DNA of 64,000 nucleotides from Mesorhizobium sp. (lineage in GTDB: Bacteria > Pseudomonadota > Alphaproteobacteria > Rhizobiales > Rhizobiaceae), in the NCBI GenBank assembly GCA_004020875.1, contig SAPZ01000020.1, positions 1-64,000 on the forward strand. The letters run 5' to 3'. Positions within the stretch are counted from its first letter, which is position 1. Each line of letters opens with the position of its first letter. This document shows positions 17,525 through 26,359 of the stretch, one piece after another. The translations under genes were made by a program, and so were the position numbers. Under the pieces are notes generated by a model. That model was not told the origin of the DNA. It saw only the letters and a program-made list of their open reading frames with translations, and ran no database searches.

Positions 17525-18724
17525 TTACTGCGCGTGCTCCCCTGCCGTGGCGTGGCCGAAGATCGACGGCAGGCCGCGCGCCACGCCGGTGTCGACGGTG
17601 ACGGTTGCGCTCATGCCCGTGCGCAGCGCCATTTTGGCGTCGGGATCGGTCAGTTCCAGGCGCACCGGAATGCGCTGCGTGACCTTGACCCAGTTGCCGG
17701 TGGCGTTTTGCGCGGGTAGCAGCGAGAACTCCGCTCCCGTGCCGGCGCCGATCGCCTTGACGGTCGCCTCGAAGGTGCGGCCCGGATAGGTGTCGACGAC
17801 AATCTCCGCCTTCTGGCCCGGCTTCATGTTGGTGAGCTGGGTCTCCTTGAAATTGGCGTCGATCCAGGTGTCGCCGGCCTCGACCAGCGCGAACAGCGGC
17901 GTGCCGACGCCGACATACTGGCCGACCTTGAAGGAGGCCGCCTGATAGATAATACCGTCAGCCGGCGCCTTCACCGTCGTCTGCGCCAGATCATAGGCTG
18001 CCTTGTCGCGCGCGGCCAAAGCGGCCATCACAGTCGGATGCTTGTCGGTCTCGATGTCCGGATTACCGCCAAGCGCCGCCTTGGCGCTGACGATGCCCTG
18101 CTGCGCGACCGCCAGCTGCTGCTTGGCCTTGTCGAGGTCGTTGCGGGCCTGGTCGAGCGAGGACTTGGCGTTGATGCCCTTTTGAGCGAGATCGGCGGCG
18201 CGGTCATATTGCGACTGCGCATAGTCGACCTCGCTGCTCGCCGACCTCTCCTGCGCCATCGCTTGGCTGTAGGCGGCGCGCAGCTGCTCGACACTGAGGC
18301 GCGCGGCGGCGACCGCCGCATCGGCCTGGGCAAGCGCTATTCTGTAAGGCTCGGGATCGATTACGAAGAGGAGATCGCCCTGCTTGACCAGTTGGTTGTC
18401 GGCGATGCCGACCTTGACGATGCGGCCAGCCGTGTCGGAGGCGATCGAAATCCTGGCCTGCTGCAGGTTAGCGTTCTCGGTTTCCTGATAACGGCCGCCC
18501 GTGACCCAGACATATGCGCCGCCGGCAAGCAGCGCCAGCGGCAGGGCGACCATCAGCAGGAAACGGCCGAGGCGACGCTTCTTCTTCGGCGCGACCGGCG
18601 CCGGATGCGGCACAGGAGCCGCCGCGACCGGAGCAGCAGCCGGCTTGGCCGGGGCTTCCGCGACCGGCTGCGCCGGCGCAAGCTTGGTGACGTTATCGTC
18701 TTCTATCTTGGCTGCCGCGTTCAT
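17525..18724 (-). CDS. emrA: HlyD family periplasmic adaptor (EmrA-like)
   Basis: A 399-residue membrane-fusion protein that links an inner-membrane pump to an outer-membrane channel. A Pro/Ala-rich cytoplasmic tail (residues 1-45) precedes one membrane anchor (RFLLMVALPLALLAGGAYVWV). Then come the lipoyl half-motif ISIASDTAGRIVKVGIADNQLVKQGDLLFVID, an alpha-hairpin of about 100 residues rich in Ala, Gln and Asp, the second half-motif APADGIIYQAASFKVGQYVG, and a beta-barrel with DANFKETQLTNMKPGQKAEI. Its first codon overlaps the marR stop by four bases (ATGA). Confidence 0.93.
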   Translation of the reverse strand: MNAAAKIEDDNVTKLAPAQPVAEAPAKPAAAPVAAAPVPHPAPVAPKKKRRLGRFLLMVALPLALLAGGAYVWVTGGRYQETENANLQQARISIASDTAGRIVKVGIADNQLVKQGDLLFVIDPEPYRIALAQADAAVAAARLSVEQLRAAYSQAMAQERSASSEVDYAQSQYDRAADLAQKGINAKSSLDQARNDLDKAKQQLAVAQQGIVSAKAALGGNPDIETDKHPTVMAALAARDKAAYDLAQTTVKAPADGIIYQAASFKVGQYVGVGTPLFALVEAGDTWIDANFKETQLTNMKPGQKAEIVVDTYPGRTFEATVKAIGAGTGAEFSLLPAQNATGNWVKVTQRIPVRLELTDPDAKMALRTGMSATVTVDTGVARGLPSIFGHATAGEHAQ

Positions 18725-19200
18725 GCTGCCCGCCCTTCTCTATTCTTGATCTTTTCCAGCGACGACGTCTCGCCGTCGGTCAAATTCTGCACGATGGTGT
18801 CCAGAACACGGATCAGGACGCGGCGCTCTTCGGCAGACACGCCGGCCAGCGATTCCTCATAGACCTCGCCGGCGAGGCTCTTGACGTCGGCATAGGCCGC
18901 GTTTGCCTTCTCGGTCGGGAAGATCATGCGCAGGCGCCGGTCCGTCGCGTCTTGACGGCGTTGGATCCAGCCGCCTTCCTCCATGCGGTCGACAAGGCGT
19001 GAGACGCTGATCGGCTCGATCTCGAGGAGCTCGGCGAGCCGCGCCTGCGCGACGCCCGCCTCCTTTGCAACGCGGACGAGCAGCCGCCATTGTGCTGAGG
19101 AAAGTCCCAACCCGCTGGCGCGCGCCTCGAAGCGCTTGCGCATCAGGCGCTGCACGTCGTGGATCAAAAATCCCAATCTGTCGATGCCATCTGAAACCAT
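18721..19200 (-). CDS. MarR family transcriptional regulator of the emr operon
   Basis: A 159-residue winged-helix regulator. Dimer helices at both ends flank the DNA-binding part LSSAQWRLLVRVAKEAGVAQARLAELLEIEPISVSRLVDRMEEGGWIQRRQDATDRR, whose C-terminal part is the wing with the conserved DxR. It is first in the marR-emrA-emrB operon and ends by an ATGA overlap with emrA. A 20-bp palindrome 12 bases upstream of its start is a likely binding site, which implies self-repression relieved by a drug ligand, as in other MarR systems. Confidence 0.9.
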   Translation of the reverse strand: MVSDGIDRLGFLIHDVQRLMRKRFEARASGLGLSSAQWRLLVRVAKEAGVAQARLAELLEIEPISVSRLVDRMEEGGWIQRRQDATDRRLRMIFPTEKANAAYADVKSLAGEVYEESLAGVSAEERRVLIRVLDTIVQNLTDGETSSLEKIKNREGRAA

Positions 19201-19541
19201 GAGCGATAGATATAATAAGCGTGCTTACTATTCAAGTGGAAGCTTTGTGCAAGAAACCGGCAAAACGACATATCAGGCATTCGATGCATTCATGGTTAGC
19301 GACCGGTGAAGCTTCTTGCCGCGACGAAACCGGCAAAGCGTCGCCGCCTCGACTGGCCCGGCCTCCTCCGCCACCCTGAACTCGACGCCTGTTGACGACG
19401 GCGCGGGGATCGGGACAGACTGCCGCCACCATTCACCAGGCGTTCGGGGGCCTGAATTCAATGCTCAAGCATATGCCAACGGAGCCGAGAAGCCGGCGCG
19501 GATCGCGTCTGCCGGCTCGCGCGATCTGACGGTTGGAAAGG
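19201..19541. other. Divergent spacer between marR and glycosyltransferase group
   Basis: A 341-base stretch between divergent genes. The marR end holds the operator palindrome at 19212-19231 and AT-rich promoter-like DNA. The remainder contains only a weak hairpin (TTGCCG 19316-19321 with CGGCAA 19331-19336). I see no gene or RNA in it. Confidence 0.4.
19212..19231. promoter_or_regulatory. Probable MarR operator
   Basis: ATAATAAGC-GT-GCTTACTAT is an inverted repeat with 9-bp arms and one mismatch. It lies 12-31 bases upstream of the marR start codon, where it would cover promoter or early leader. The AT-rich symmetric form and position fit an autoregulated MarR operator. Confidence 0.6.
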
Positions 19542-21236
19542 ATGGACAGAGAGCACCGAAAGGTCGTCATATGCATGCTCGCGCTCGGCAAGCCAGCCTA
19601 CTCACTGGCGGCCCGCGAGGCGCTGATATCTTTTCTGCGCCACAGTGACTTCGAAATCTATGTGACGACGGATCCAGACTCGGCGGCCTTGCTGCCACGT
19701 TCGCCGCGCCTACAACTCAACCTAGTCAGCACAACCAGCCCATCCAGCCGGGCGACCGGCTTTCTCGCCAAATTCGAGGCGCTGACATGGTGCCTCGAAC
19801 GGTCCGGCGCGGAGATCGTGCTGCAGGTCGATGCCGATGCGGTGCTCGTGCGTCCCCTTGCGGCGCACGATGTCGCCGACGCGCTCGGGGACGGCGGCAT
19901 GGCGATGGTCGAGCAGACGGGTATCGCCGGATCGGCCATGGGCCGACACGATTTCCTTGCACACTACCGTAACTATACCCTGGCGTTCGTCGACGGCTCC
20001 CTGGCCGCGCCCCGCGAAGAGGATTTCCGCTATTTCAACAGCGGCGTGGTCATTGCCCGCGCCAGCGAATTGCGGCGCTTCCTCGACTGGACGACCGCAT
20101 GCCTGCGACGGCTGCCGCCCGACCATGCGATCGGCGGGCAAATGGTGGCCGACCAGGACTATTTCCAGATATGGACGAACACGCTGGCCCCGGAGCGGCG
20201 GCGCGAGCTTCCCTGGCAGTGGAACCACTGCCGCCACTGGGATGACGGCTTTCCGCAGCAGGGCGCGCTGATTGCCCATTTCAGCAATTTCTGCAACGGT
20301 CCGGACACGGAAGCAGTCATGGCGATGCACGCGCTGGTCAACGCCGCCCAGGTTCCGGCCGTGCCGGAGGCTGACAAGCCTGCCGCGCTTGCCTTTATTG
20401 TCATCACGCATAATTCGAGCAAGGTGATTGGCTATTGCCTGGACAAGCTTGCCGATCTCTCGGCGAACCTGCCAATCGAGATCATCGTGGTCGACAACGG
20501 CTCGACGGACGACACGCTCGAAAGGATTACGCGGCCCGGCGTGACGATCCTGCGCAACATGCGCAATGAGGGCTTTGCCGCCGCGGCCAATCGCGGTGCC
20601 ATGGCGGCGCGCCCCGACCATCTCTGTTTTCTCAACCCGGATTGCGTGATGACGCTTGCGGCGGCGGAGGCGGCGCTGGCGCTTGTTGAGGCCAAGCCCG
20701 AAGCTATAGCGGTGCCCGATTATATCGACTGGCAGGGAGAGCGAACGGCAGGCAAACAGCCGGGTTATTCGCGCGTCAAACTCATTGCCGACATTCTGCG
20801 CAGTCATGGCAAGGTCCGGCTGGCCGAGCGACTGAAGCGGTTGTCGGGTTATGATTGCGCCAGCTGGAATTGGCCGCTCGCCGCGGCTCTCTTTATTGGT
20901 CGCGGCTGTTTCGAGCGGCTCGGCGGCTTCGACGAACGCTATTTCTGTTATATGGAGGACGTCGCGATCGGGTTCGAGATAGCGAAGCGGGGCCTCGATA
21001 TCGTCCAGCTCGATCAGGTCCTGCCGCATTTCGGCCAGCATGGCGCCGACGTCGTCCCTGCCCTCAGGGCACAGATGCTCGGCGATGCGCGGATCCAGTT
21101 TGCCCGCCTGCATTACGGCCGGACTTTCGCTCTTGCGCTTACAGCCTTGCGCTCGATTCTACACGGTCGTTGGGCGGTCAAGGACGTGCTGCGGCGTGGA
21201 CGCCGCGCTGTCACCAGCACCCCGGCACGCGGATGA
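19542..21236 (+). CDS. Two-domain glycosyltransferase (GT-A domain plus GT2)
   Basis: A 564-residue protein with two catalytic units. The N-terminal half resembles nucleotide-diphospho-sugar transferases: LQVDADAVLVRP (DxD) near residue 95 and FRYFNSGVVIARASEL. The C-terminal half from about residue 280 is a family-2 domain: AFIVITHNSSKVIG, EIIVVDNGSTDDT, GFAAAANRG, LNPDCVM, and GGFDERYFCYMEDVAIGFEI, like rhamnosyltransferases of the WbbL type. ATG 19542 is chosen; TTG 19533 and ATG 19572 are possible. It opens a four-gene run with overlapping ends. Confidence 0.8.
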   Translation: MDREHRKVVICMLALGKPAYSLAAREALISFLRHSDFEIYVTTDPDSAALLPRSPRLQLNLVSTTSPSSRATGFLAKFEALTWCLERSGAEIVLQVDADAVLVRPLAAHDVADALGDGGMAMVEQTGIAGSAMGRHDFLAHYRNYTLAFVDGSLAAPREEDFRYFNSGVVIARASELRRFLDWTTACLRRLPPDHAIGGQMVADQDYFQIWTNTLAPERRRELPWQWNHCRHWDDGFPQQGALIAHFSNFCNGPDTEAVMAMHALVNAAQVPAVPEADKPAALAFIVITHNSSKVIGYCLDKLADLSANLPIEIIVVDNGSTDDTLERITRPGVTILRNMRNEGFAAAANRGAMAARPDHLCFLNPDCVMTLAAAEAALALVEAKPEAIAVPDYIDWQGERTAGKQPGYSRVKLIADILRSHGKVRLAERLKRLSGYDCASWNWPLAAALFIGRGCFERLGGFDERYFCYMEDVAIGFEIAKRGLDIVQLDQVLPHFGQHGADVVPALRAQMLGDARIQFARLHYGRTFALALTALRSILHGRWAVKDVLRRGRRAVTSTPARG

Positions 21237-22123
21237 ATTACTACGTCCTGCCCGGCATAGGGGTTTACGGCGGCATAAAGGTCGGCTTTCAGTTCGCGCG
21301 CCTACTTGGCGAAATGGGCCTTCCGGTCGCGGTCGCAACACCCCGCGGAATGGCGCCCCGCTGGTTCGGGTCGGACCAGCCGGTGGTCAGCCGGGAGGAG
21401 ATCATCGCCAAGGTCAACGGAAACGACACTCTGATCTTCTCGCTTCCGCACGACTATCCCGTTCTCAAGGCCACGGGCGCCCGGCTGGTGTTTCATTGCC
21501 AGGGGACGGACCCCCTGATCGATCCCGTGCTGCGGGACAAGGATGTCATCCTGCTCACCTGCTGGAGTCAGGCTGCACGTTATGTCAATGCCGTCACGGG
21601 GCGCGAGTCGATCGAAGTCGGCATCTCGATCTCCGACGTCTTCTTTTACGATGGCACGCCCAAGGAAGAGCGGCAGGCGGCCTATATGCCGCGACGCGGC
21701 GAGGCGATAGCCGAGGCGACGATGGAGCGCGTGGCACATCTGCGCTATCTGCCGATCAGGGAGAGCGACGAAGCGTCCTGTGCCGCCATCCTCAAACGAT
21801 GCGGTTACTTCCTGGCGACGGCCGAGGCCGAATGGTTCGGACTGCCGGCGCTCGAAGCCATGGCAGCGGGATGCGTCGTCGTCTCTGTCCCGGTCCTGGG
21901 TGGAATGGAATATCTCATGGATGGCGACACTGCGCGGATTGCCGCTCCAGTCGAGCTGCCAACGGTGCTGGCCGGGCTCAGCGCGGACGATGCCCGCGGC
22001 ATGCGCGCCATGCTGCGCGACAAGGGCGTCGCGATGGCAGGCCGTTATCGCATCGCGGCGCAGCGCGCGAAACTGCGCGACGCCATGCAGGCGGGCTTGC
22101 GAAACGTCTTCTCATGGAACTGA
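21233..22123 (+). CDS. Glycosyltransferase family 4-like, short form
   Basis: A 296-residue GT-B-like protein, shorter than usual. It begins MNYYVLPGIGVYGGIKVGFQFARLLGEMG, a glycine-rich first loop. The donor side has AEAEWFGLPALEAMAAGCVVVSVPVLGGMEYL, the E(x7)E-type helix. An apparent gap in the middle shortens the C-terminal domain start. The start ATG overlaps the preceding stop (ATGA at 21233-21236), so translation is probably coupled. The upstream extension of the open frame is antisense-like composition inside the previous gene and was left out. Confidence 0.8.
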   Translation: MNYYVLPGIGVYGGIKVGFQFARLLGEMGLPVAVATPRGMAPRWFGSDQPVVSREEIIAKVNGNDTLIFSLPHDYPVLKATGARLVFHCQGTDPLIDPVLRDKDVILLTCWSQAARYVNAVTGRESIEVGISISDVFFYDGTPKEERQAAYMPRRGEAIAEATMERVAHLRYLPIRESDEASCAAILKRCGYFLATAEAEWFGLPALEAMAAGCVVVSVPVLGGMEYLMDGDTARIAAPVELPTVLAGLSADDARGMRAMLRDKGVAMAGRYRIAAQRAKLRDAMQAGLRNVFSWN

Positions 22124-22860
22124 CGGCGATCATTCCCTCCTACGGCCAGGTTGCGCTGCTGCGCACCTGCCTGACGATGCTCGAGCGTGCCCTGGCGCTG
22201 ACAAAGCTCCCCGGCACGGCGATCGTCGTGGTGGACAACGGCACCCTCACACCTTATCGCCTCGCCGAGTTCGGCGTCGCCAGCGTGCGGATCGTGCGTT
22301 TCGACCGACCCCACTCGTACTCGACCGCCTGCAACCGCGGGGCCTGCGAAATGCCCGCCCGGCGCTACCTCTTCCTCAACAACGACGTTTTTATCCACCC
22401 CGAGGCGATAGCGGAAATGCTCGACGTCATGCGCGAGCACAAGGCCGGTATAGCTGGCACCCGGCTCGTCCTGCCCGACGATACGATCCAGCATTGCGGC
22501 GTGAAGTTCGACGGCGGCGAACGCGGACCCTATCATCAGCACCACGGCAGGCCCACCGCCATCGTCGCGCGGGCGACCAGCTTTCCGCAAGCGGTAACAG
22601 GGGCCGCATTATTGATCGATCACGCCGTCTTCACGGCGCTTGGCGGCTTCGACGAGGCGTTTCCCTTCGGGTACGAAGATGCCGATCTGTGCCTGCGAGC
22701 GCGACATCTGGGCATCCGGATCGCCTGCGCGCAAGGTCAGGATTCGCTGCATCTGGAATCCTTTTCCGACCGGCGGCCCGATCGCCATCAGGCGTCGCGA
22801 CGACTGTTCTTCGAGCGCTGGCGGGGGCGCTACGCAATCGATGGGGATGAGAACGGGTGA
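22114..22860 (+). CDS. Glycosyltransferase family 2
   Basis: A 248-residue GT-A transferase. It shows LTAIIPSYGQVALLRTCL, IVVVDNGTLTP, RPHSYSTACNRGA, FLNNDVFI (metal/donor site) and GGFDEAFPFGYEDADLCLRA, which holds the catalytic ED pair. This is the pattern of transferases acting on GDP- or dTDP-sugars in polysaccharide assembly. The gene starts ten bases inside the end of the previous gene, and its own stop overlaps the next start (GTGA). Confidence 0.85.
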   Translation: MELTAIIPSYGQVALLRTCLTMLERALALTKLPGTAIVVVDNGTLTPYRLAEFGVASVRIVRFDRPHSYSTACNRGACEMPARRYLFLNNDVFIHPEAIAEMLDVMREHKAGIAGTRLVLPDDTIQHCGVKFDGGERGPYHQHHGRPTAIVARATSFPQAVTGAALLIDHAVFTALGGFDEAFPFGYEDADLCLRARHLGIRIACAQGQDSLHLESFSDRRPDRHQASRRLFFERWRGRYAIDGDENG

Positions 22861-23762
22861 CGCGGGAACACGCGATATCGCTGATCGTTCATACGCGGAA
22901 TTCAGAAGCCACCTTGCCACGGCTGCTGGACAGCACGCGTTGGGCGGCGGAGCGTATCCTCATCGACATGCAAAGCCGCGACGCGACGATCGAGATCGCC
23001 CAAGCCGCCGGCTGCCGGGTGTTGAACACGCCCGTCGTCGACGCGGTCGATCCCATCCGCAACCAGTATCTCGGCGAGGCGAGCCAGGAGTGGATCCTGG
23101 TGCTAGATTCCGATGAGTACCTCGCCGCCGACGCGCACGAAGCGCTTCAGCAATTGATCCGCGAACACGGGGCGAATTTCGACGCCTTTGCGCTGCCGCG
23201 CTTCAATTCCGTTGCCGGGCATATCATGCGGGGGTCCGGCTTTTATCCCGACCATCAGGTGCGCTTCTTTCGCAAAGGAACTGTCGCCTGGCAGTCGGGC
23301 CATCATCACCTGCCCACGGTATTGACGGGGCCCCTGCGGCTTCGCCGGCTGGAACCGCCGCATTGCTTGCATATCCATCACGAGAACTATGTCGACGTTG
23401 CCTCGTTCTTGGAGAGGCAGCTGCGCTACGCGCTGACGGACGACTATGATGCCGATCCAGCCAATTTCGATTTCGGCAGCTACGTTGCCGAGGCCTATGC
23501 CGAATTCGCCAGGCGGCACGAACCGCTGCAAGACGGCGAGCTTTCGACGGCCGTGGCGACTGTGCTCGCTTGGGACCGCATCGTCCGCGGCCTTATCCAT
23601 TGGGAACGGCTTGGTCGCCAACAACCGCTCAACGGCGCCTTCTCACTGCCGATCGCGCTGGCGGTGCCCGGCAAGCAGACATGGAAGACGGTCCCGATGC
23701 GCAACGTTCCGCGCGAGATCAGCCGATGGATCCGGCGACGTGTGTCGAGACGGCGGCACTGA
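22857..23762 (+). CDS. Glycosyltransferase family 2, WaaE-like
   Basis: A 301-residue protein starting at GTG 22857. AISLIVHTRNSEATLPRLLDSTRWAAERILIDMQSRDATIEIA, then DPIRNQYLGEASQEWILVLDSDEYL, is typical of the WaaE/KdtX group, which adds glucose or heptose to lipopolysaccharide core. A His-rich part (SGHHHLPT, CLHIHHENY) follows, then an Arg-rich C-terminus that may bind membrane. It is the last gene of the second glycosyltransferase run. The true acceptor is not known. Confidence 0.8.
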   Translation: MTREHAISLIVHTRNSEATLPRLLDSTRWAAERILIDMQSRDATIEIAQAAGCRVLNTPVVDAVDPIRNQYLGEASQEWILVLDSDEYLAADAHEALQQLIREHGANFDAFALPRFNSVAGHIMRGSGFYPDHQVRFFRKGTVAWQSGHHHLPTVLTGPLRLRRLEPPHCLHIHHENYVDVASFLERQLRYALTDDYDADPANFDFGSYVAEAYAEFARRHEPLQDGELSTAVATVLAWDRIVRGLIHWERLGRQQPLNGAFSLPIALAVPGKQTWKTVPMRNVPREISRWIRRRVSRRRH

Positions 23763-23913
23763 CCGTTGGGACTTTCCCGCCGGACCCGTTTCAGGCGACA
23801 CATTGATAGCAAGGGCCTCAACCGTCTGAAAATTCACTGCGTTTTCTGCCGGATGCTAGCGCCTCTCAGCTTGCTCATGGTAAAGCTTGCGCCGTGGATC
23901 GGGGGATCACGCA

Positions 23914-24522
23914 ATGCCGACGCTCTATGCGCTGAAGCCGGCTTTCCAGGACAGGCTGCGGCCGCTTGTCGGTCGGCTGGCGGCCATGGGGGTGACGGCC
24001 AATTTCATCACCTTACTGGCCGCCGCCCTCTCGATCGCAGCCGGCATGGCGATCGCGGCGGCATCGGGTTCGCACCTGCTCCTGCTGCTCATCCCCCTGG
24101 TGCTGTTCGTGCGCATGGCGCTCAACGCGATGGACGGCATGCTGGCGCGAGAACACGGCCAGGCTTCCACCCTGGGCATGTATCTGAACGAGATCTGCGA
24201 TGTCATTTCGGATTTGGCGCTTATCCTGCCCTTCACGGCCTTTGCGCAATTCGGCCATTGGGGAGTCCTCTCCTTTGCCATGGCAGCCATGCTTGCCGAA
24301 TTCGCCGGCATGCTCGGCATCGCCGCAGGCATCGGACGCAACTATGCAGGTCCTTTCGGCAAGAGCGACAGGGCGCTGGGGCTCGGCGTGGTAGCAGCCT
24401 TGTGTGCCGTCGGGCTCTGGCCGGCCGCGATCGCGCCGTTTGTGTTTCCGGCCATGGCTACGCTTTCGCTGCTGACCGCCATAAACCGGATACGTGCCGG
24501 TCTTACTGGCAGCTCCGGCTAA
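23914..24522 (+). CDS. CDP-alcohol phosphatidyltransferase family protein, atypical active site
   Basis: A 202-residue membrane enzyme-like protein with about six hydrophobic segments. Family members join CDP-diacylglycerol (or another CDP-alcohol) to an alcohol through the motif DxxDGxxAR(x8)G(x3)D(x3)D. Here the motif reads N71-A-M-D74-G, A78-R79, G88, N92, D96: the first and third Asp are Asn. Spacing is intact and the putative catalytic Asp96 is kept. It is first of six lipid genes, with a 16-base gap to the next. ATG 23914 is chosen because the domain begins there. Confidence 0.85.
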   Translation: MPTLYALKPAFQDRLRPLVGRLAAMGVTANFITLLAAALSIAAGMAIAAASGSHLLLLLIPLVLFVRMALNAMDGMLAREHGQASTLGMYLNEICDVISDLALILPFTAFAQFGHWGVLSFAMAAMLAEFAGMLGIAAGIGRNYAGPFGKSDRALGLGVVAALCAVGLWPAAIAPFVFPAMATLSLLTAINRIRAGLTGSSG

Positions 24523-24559
24523 GCATTGAGGCTCCGCCATGCCGTCCGAGGGGAACAGC

Positions 24560-26347
24560 ATGCTTCACGAACAGATCGCAGCAGCACCGGCGGAAAGTTC
24601 TGCGCGGCAGGCGCAGGAACGCAGCTTCCGCAGCCATGACGGCACTGAGATTTTCTACCGTTTCTGGCCGGCGGTTTCCGACGAGGCCAAGGGCGCGATC
24701 GTACTCTTCCATCGCGGCCATGAGCACGGCGGCCGCATGGCGCATCTGGTCGACGAACTCAGCATGCCCGATTGCGCCTTCTATGCCTGGGATGCGCGCG
24801 GCAACGGCCGCTCGGCCGGCGAGCGCGGCTACGCGCCGTCTTTCGCCGCGCTTGTGCGCGATATCGACTGCCTCATGCGCGAGATCGCCGCCAAGGACGG
24901 CTTTGGCGCACAGAACATCGCGCTCATCGCGCAATCCTTCGGCGCGGTGCTCGCCGCCGCCTGGGTTCATGACTATGCGCCGAAACTGCGCGCCATGGTG
25001 CTCGCCTCGCCCGCTTTCTCGGTCAAGCTCTACGTGCCCTTCGCCAAGGAGAGCATCGCGCTGTGGCAAAAGATCAAGGGACGCTTCTTCGTCAATTCCT
25101 ACGTCAAGGCGAGCCTGCTCACCCATGACCCGGTGCGCATAGCCTCGTTCGAGAACGATCCGCTCATCACGCGTCCGATCGCATCCAACATACTGGTCGA
25201 GCTCTATCAGCATGCGACCCGCATCGTCTCCGACGCCCGCGCCATCACCGTGCCGACGCAGCTTCTGCTGTCCGGCAGCGATTGGGTGGTGCGGCACGCC
25301 CCCCAGCACGAGTTCTTCGTCAATCTCGGCAGCCGTGTGAAGGAAAGGCATGTGCTGCCGGGCTTCTTCCACGACACGCTGGGCGAGCGGGATCGCGCCA
25401 AGGCGCTCGACCTGATCCGCCCATTCATCGAGGGACAATTCGCGTCGCCGGCCGAAGCTGTCGACCTGAGGCACGCGGACATCGCCGGTTACACGCGCGA
25501 CGAGGCCGACAGGCTCGCCTCGCCGCTCGATCTTCTGTCGCCCAGTGGCCTCTATTGGGCCATGAGCCGCGCCTTCATCCGCATCGGCAGCTGGTTCTCG
25601 CGCGGCATGAAGATCGGCATCGGCACCGGCTTCGATTCCGGGTCGACACTGGACTATGTCTACGAGATCGACGCGCGTGGCCTCGGACCTATCGGCCGCA
25701 TGGTCGACAGGACTTTCCTCGACGCCATCGGCTGGCGCGGCATCCGCCAGCGCAAGCTCAACCTCGAAGAGTTGATCGGCCAAGCACTGGCAACGCTGAG
25801 GGCGGCGGGGCGGCCAGGCCACATCCTCGACATCGCCGCCGGCCACGGCCGCTACGTGCTCGATGCGATCGGCAAAGCCGCCGAGCAGCCGGCCAGCGTG
25901 CGCCTGCAGGACTATTCGGACCTCAATGTCGAGCTTGGCCGCAAGCTGATCGCCAATCGGCAATTGCCCGCCAGCGTCTCGTTCCGCCGCGCCGATGCCT
26001 TCGATGACGACGGGCTCGCCGCGCTTAACCCGGCGCCCGATCTTGCCATCGTCTCCGGCCTCTACGAGCTCTTCTCCGACAATGCGCTGATTGCCCGTTC
26101 GCTGGGCGGCCTGGCGCGCGCCATGCAGCCAGGCAGCCTGCTGATCTACACCAACCAGCCCTGGCATCCGCAGCTCGAAATGATCGCGCGCAGCCTGACC
26201 TCGCATCGCGGCGGCCAAGCCTGGGTGATGCGGCGGCGCACGCAAGCCGAGATGGATCAGCTGGTCGAGGCCGCCGGCTTCGAGAAGCTCGACCAGCGCA
26301 TCGACCAGTGGGGGATCTTCACCGTCTCGCTGGCAAGGCGGGTTTAG
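24560..26347 (+). CDS. Fused alpha/beta hydrolase and SAM-dependent methyltransferase
   Basis: A 595-residue fusion. The N-terminal 300 residues form a serine hydrolase like monoacylglycerol lipases: lid and oxyanion region FHRGHEHGGRM, nucleophile elbow IAQSFGAVLA (AxSxG in place of GxSxG), late Asp in LLSGSDWVVRHAP and His in PGFFHDTLGE. The C-terminal part from about residue 410 is a class I methyltransferase with ILDIAAGHGRYVLDAIG (SAM motif I). ATG 24560 has a strong GAGGGG; 24539 would add seven residues. Its position among lipid genes suggests a lipid substrate. Confidence 0.85.
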   Translation: MLHEQIAAAPAESSARQAQERSFRSHDGTEIFYRFWPAVSDEAKGAIVLFHRGHEHGGRMAHLVDELSMPDCAFYAWDARGNGRSAGERGYAPSFAALVRDIDCLMREIAAKDGFGAQNIALIAQSFGAVLAAAWVHDYAPKLRAMVLASPAFSVKLYVPFAKESIALWQKIKGRFFVNSYVKASLLTHDPVRIASFENDPLITRPIASNILVELYQHATRIVSDARAITVPTQLLLSGSDWVVRHAPQHEFFVNLGSRVKERHVLPGFFHDTLGERDRAKALDLIRPFIEGQFASPAEAVDLRHADIAGYTRDEADRLASPLDLLSPSGLYWAMSRAFIRIGSWFSRGMKIGIGTGFDSGSTLDYVYEIDARGLGPIGRMVDRTFLDAIGWRGIRQRKLNLEELIGQALATLRAAGRPGHILDIAAGHGRYVLDAIGKAAEQPASVRLQDYSDLNVELGRKLIANRQLPASVSFRRADAFDDDGLAALNPAPDLAIVSGLYELFSDNALIARSLGGLARAMQPGSLLIYTNQPWHPQLEMIARSLTSHRGGQAWVMRRRTQAEMDQLVEAAGFEKLDQRIDQWGIFTVSLARRV

Positions 26348-26359
26348 GACTGTCCACGC

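Noticed and set aside
24503..26245. Long minus-strand open frame opposite the hydrolase-methyltransferase
   Set aside because: Antisense shadow without recognisable domains.
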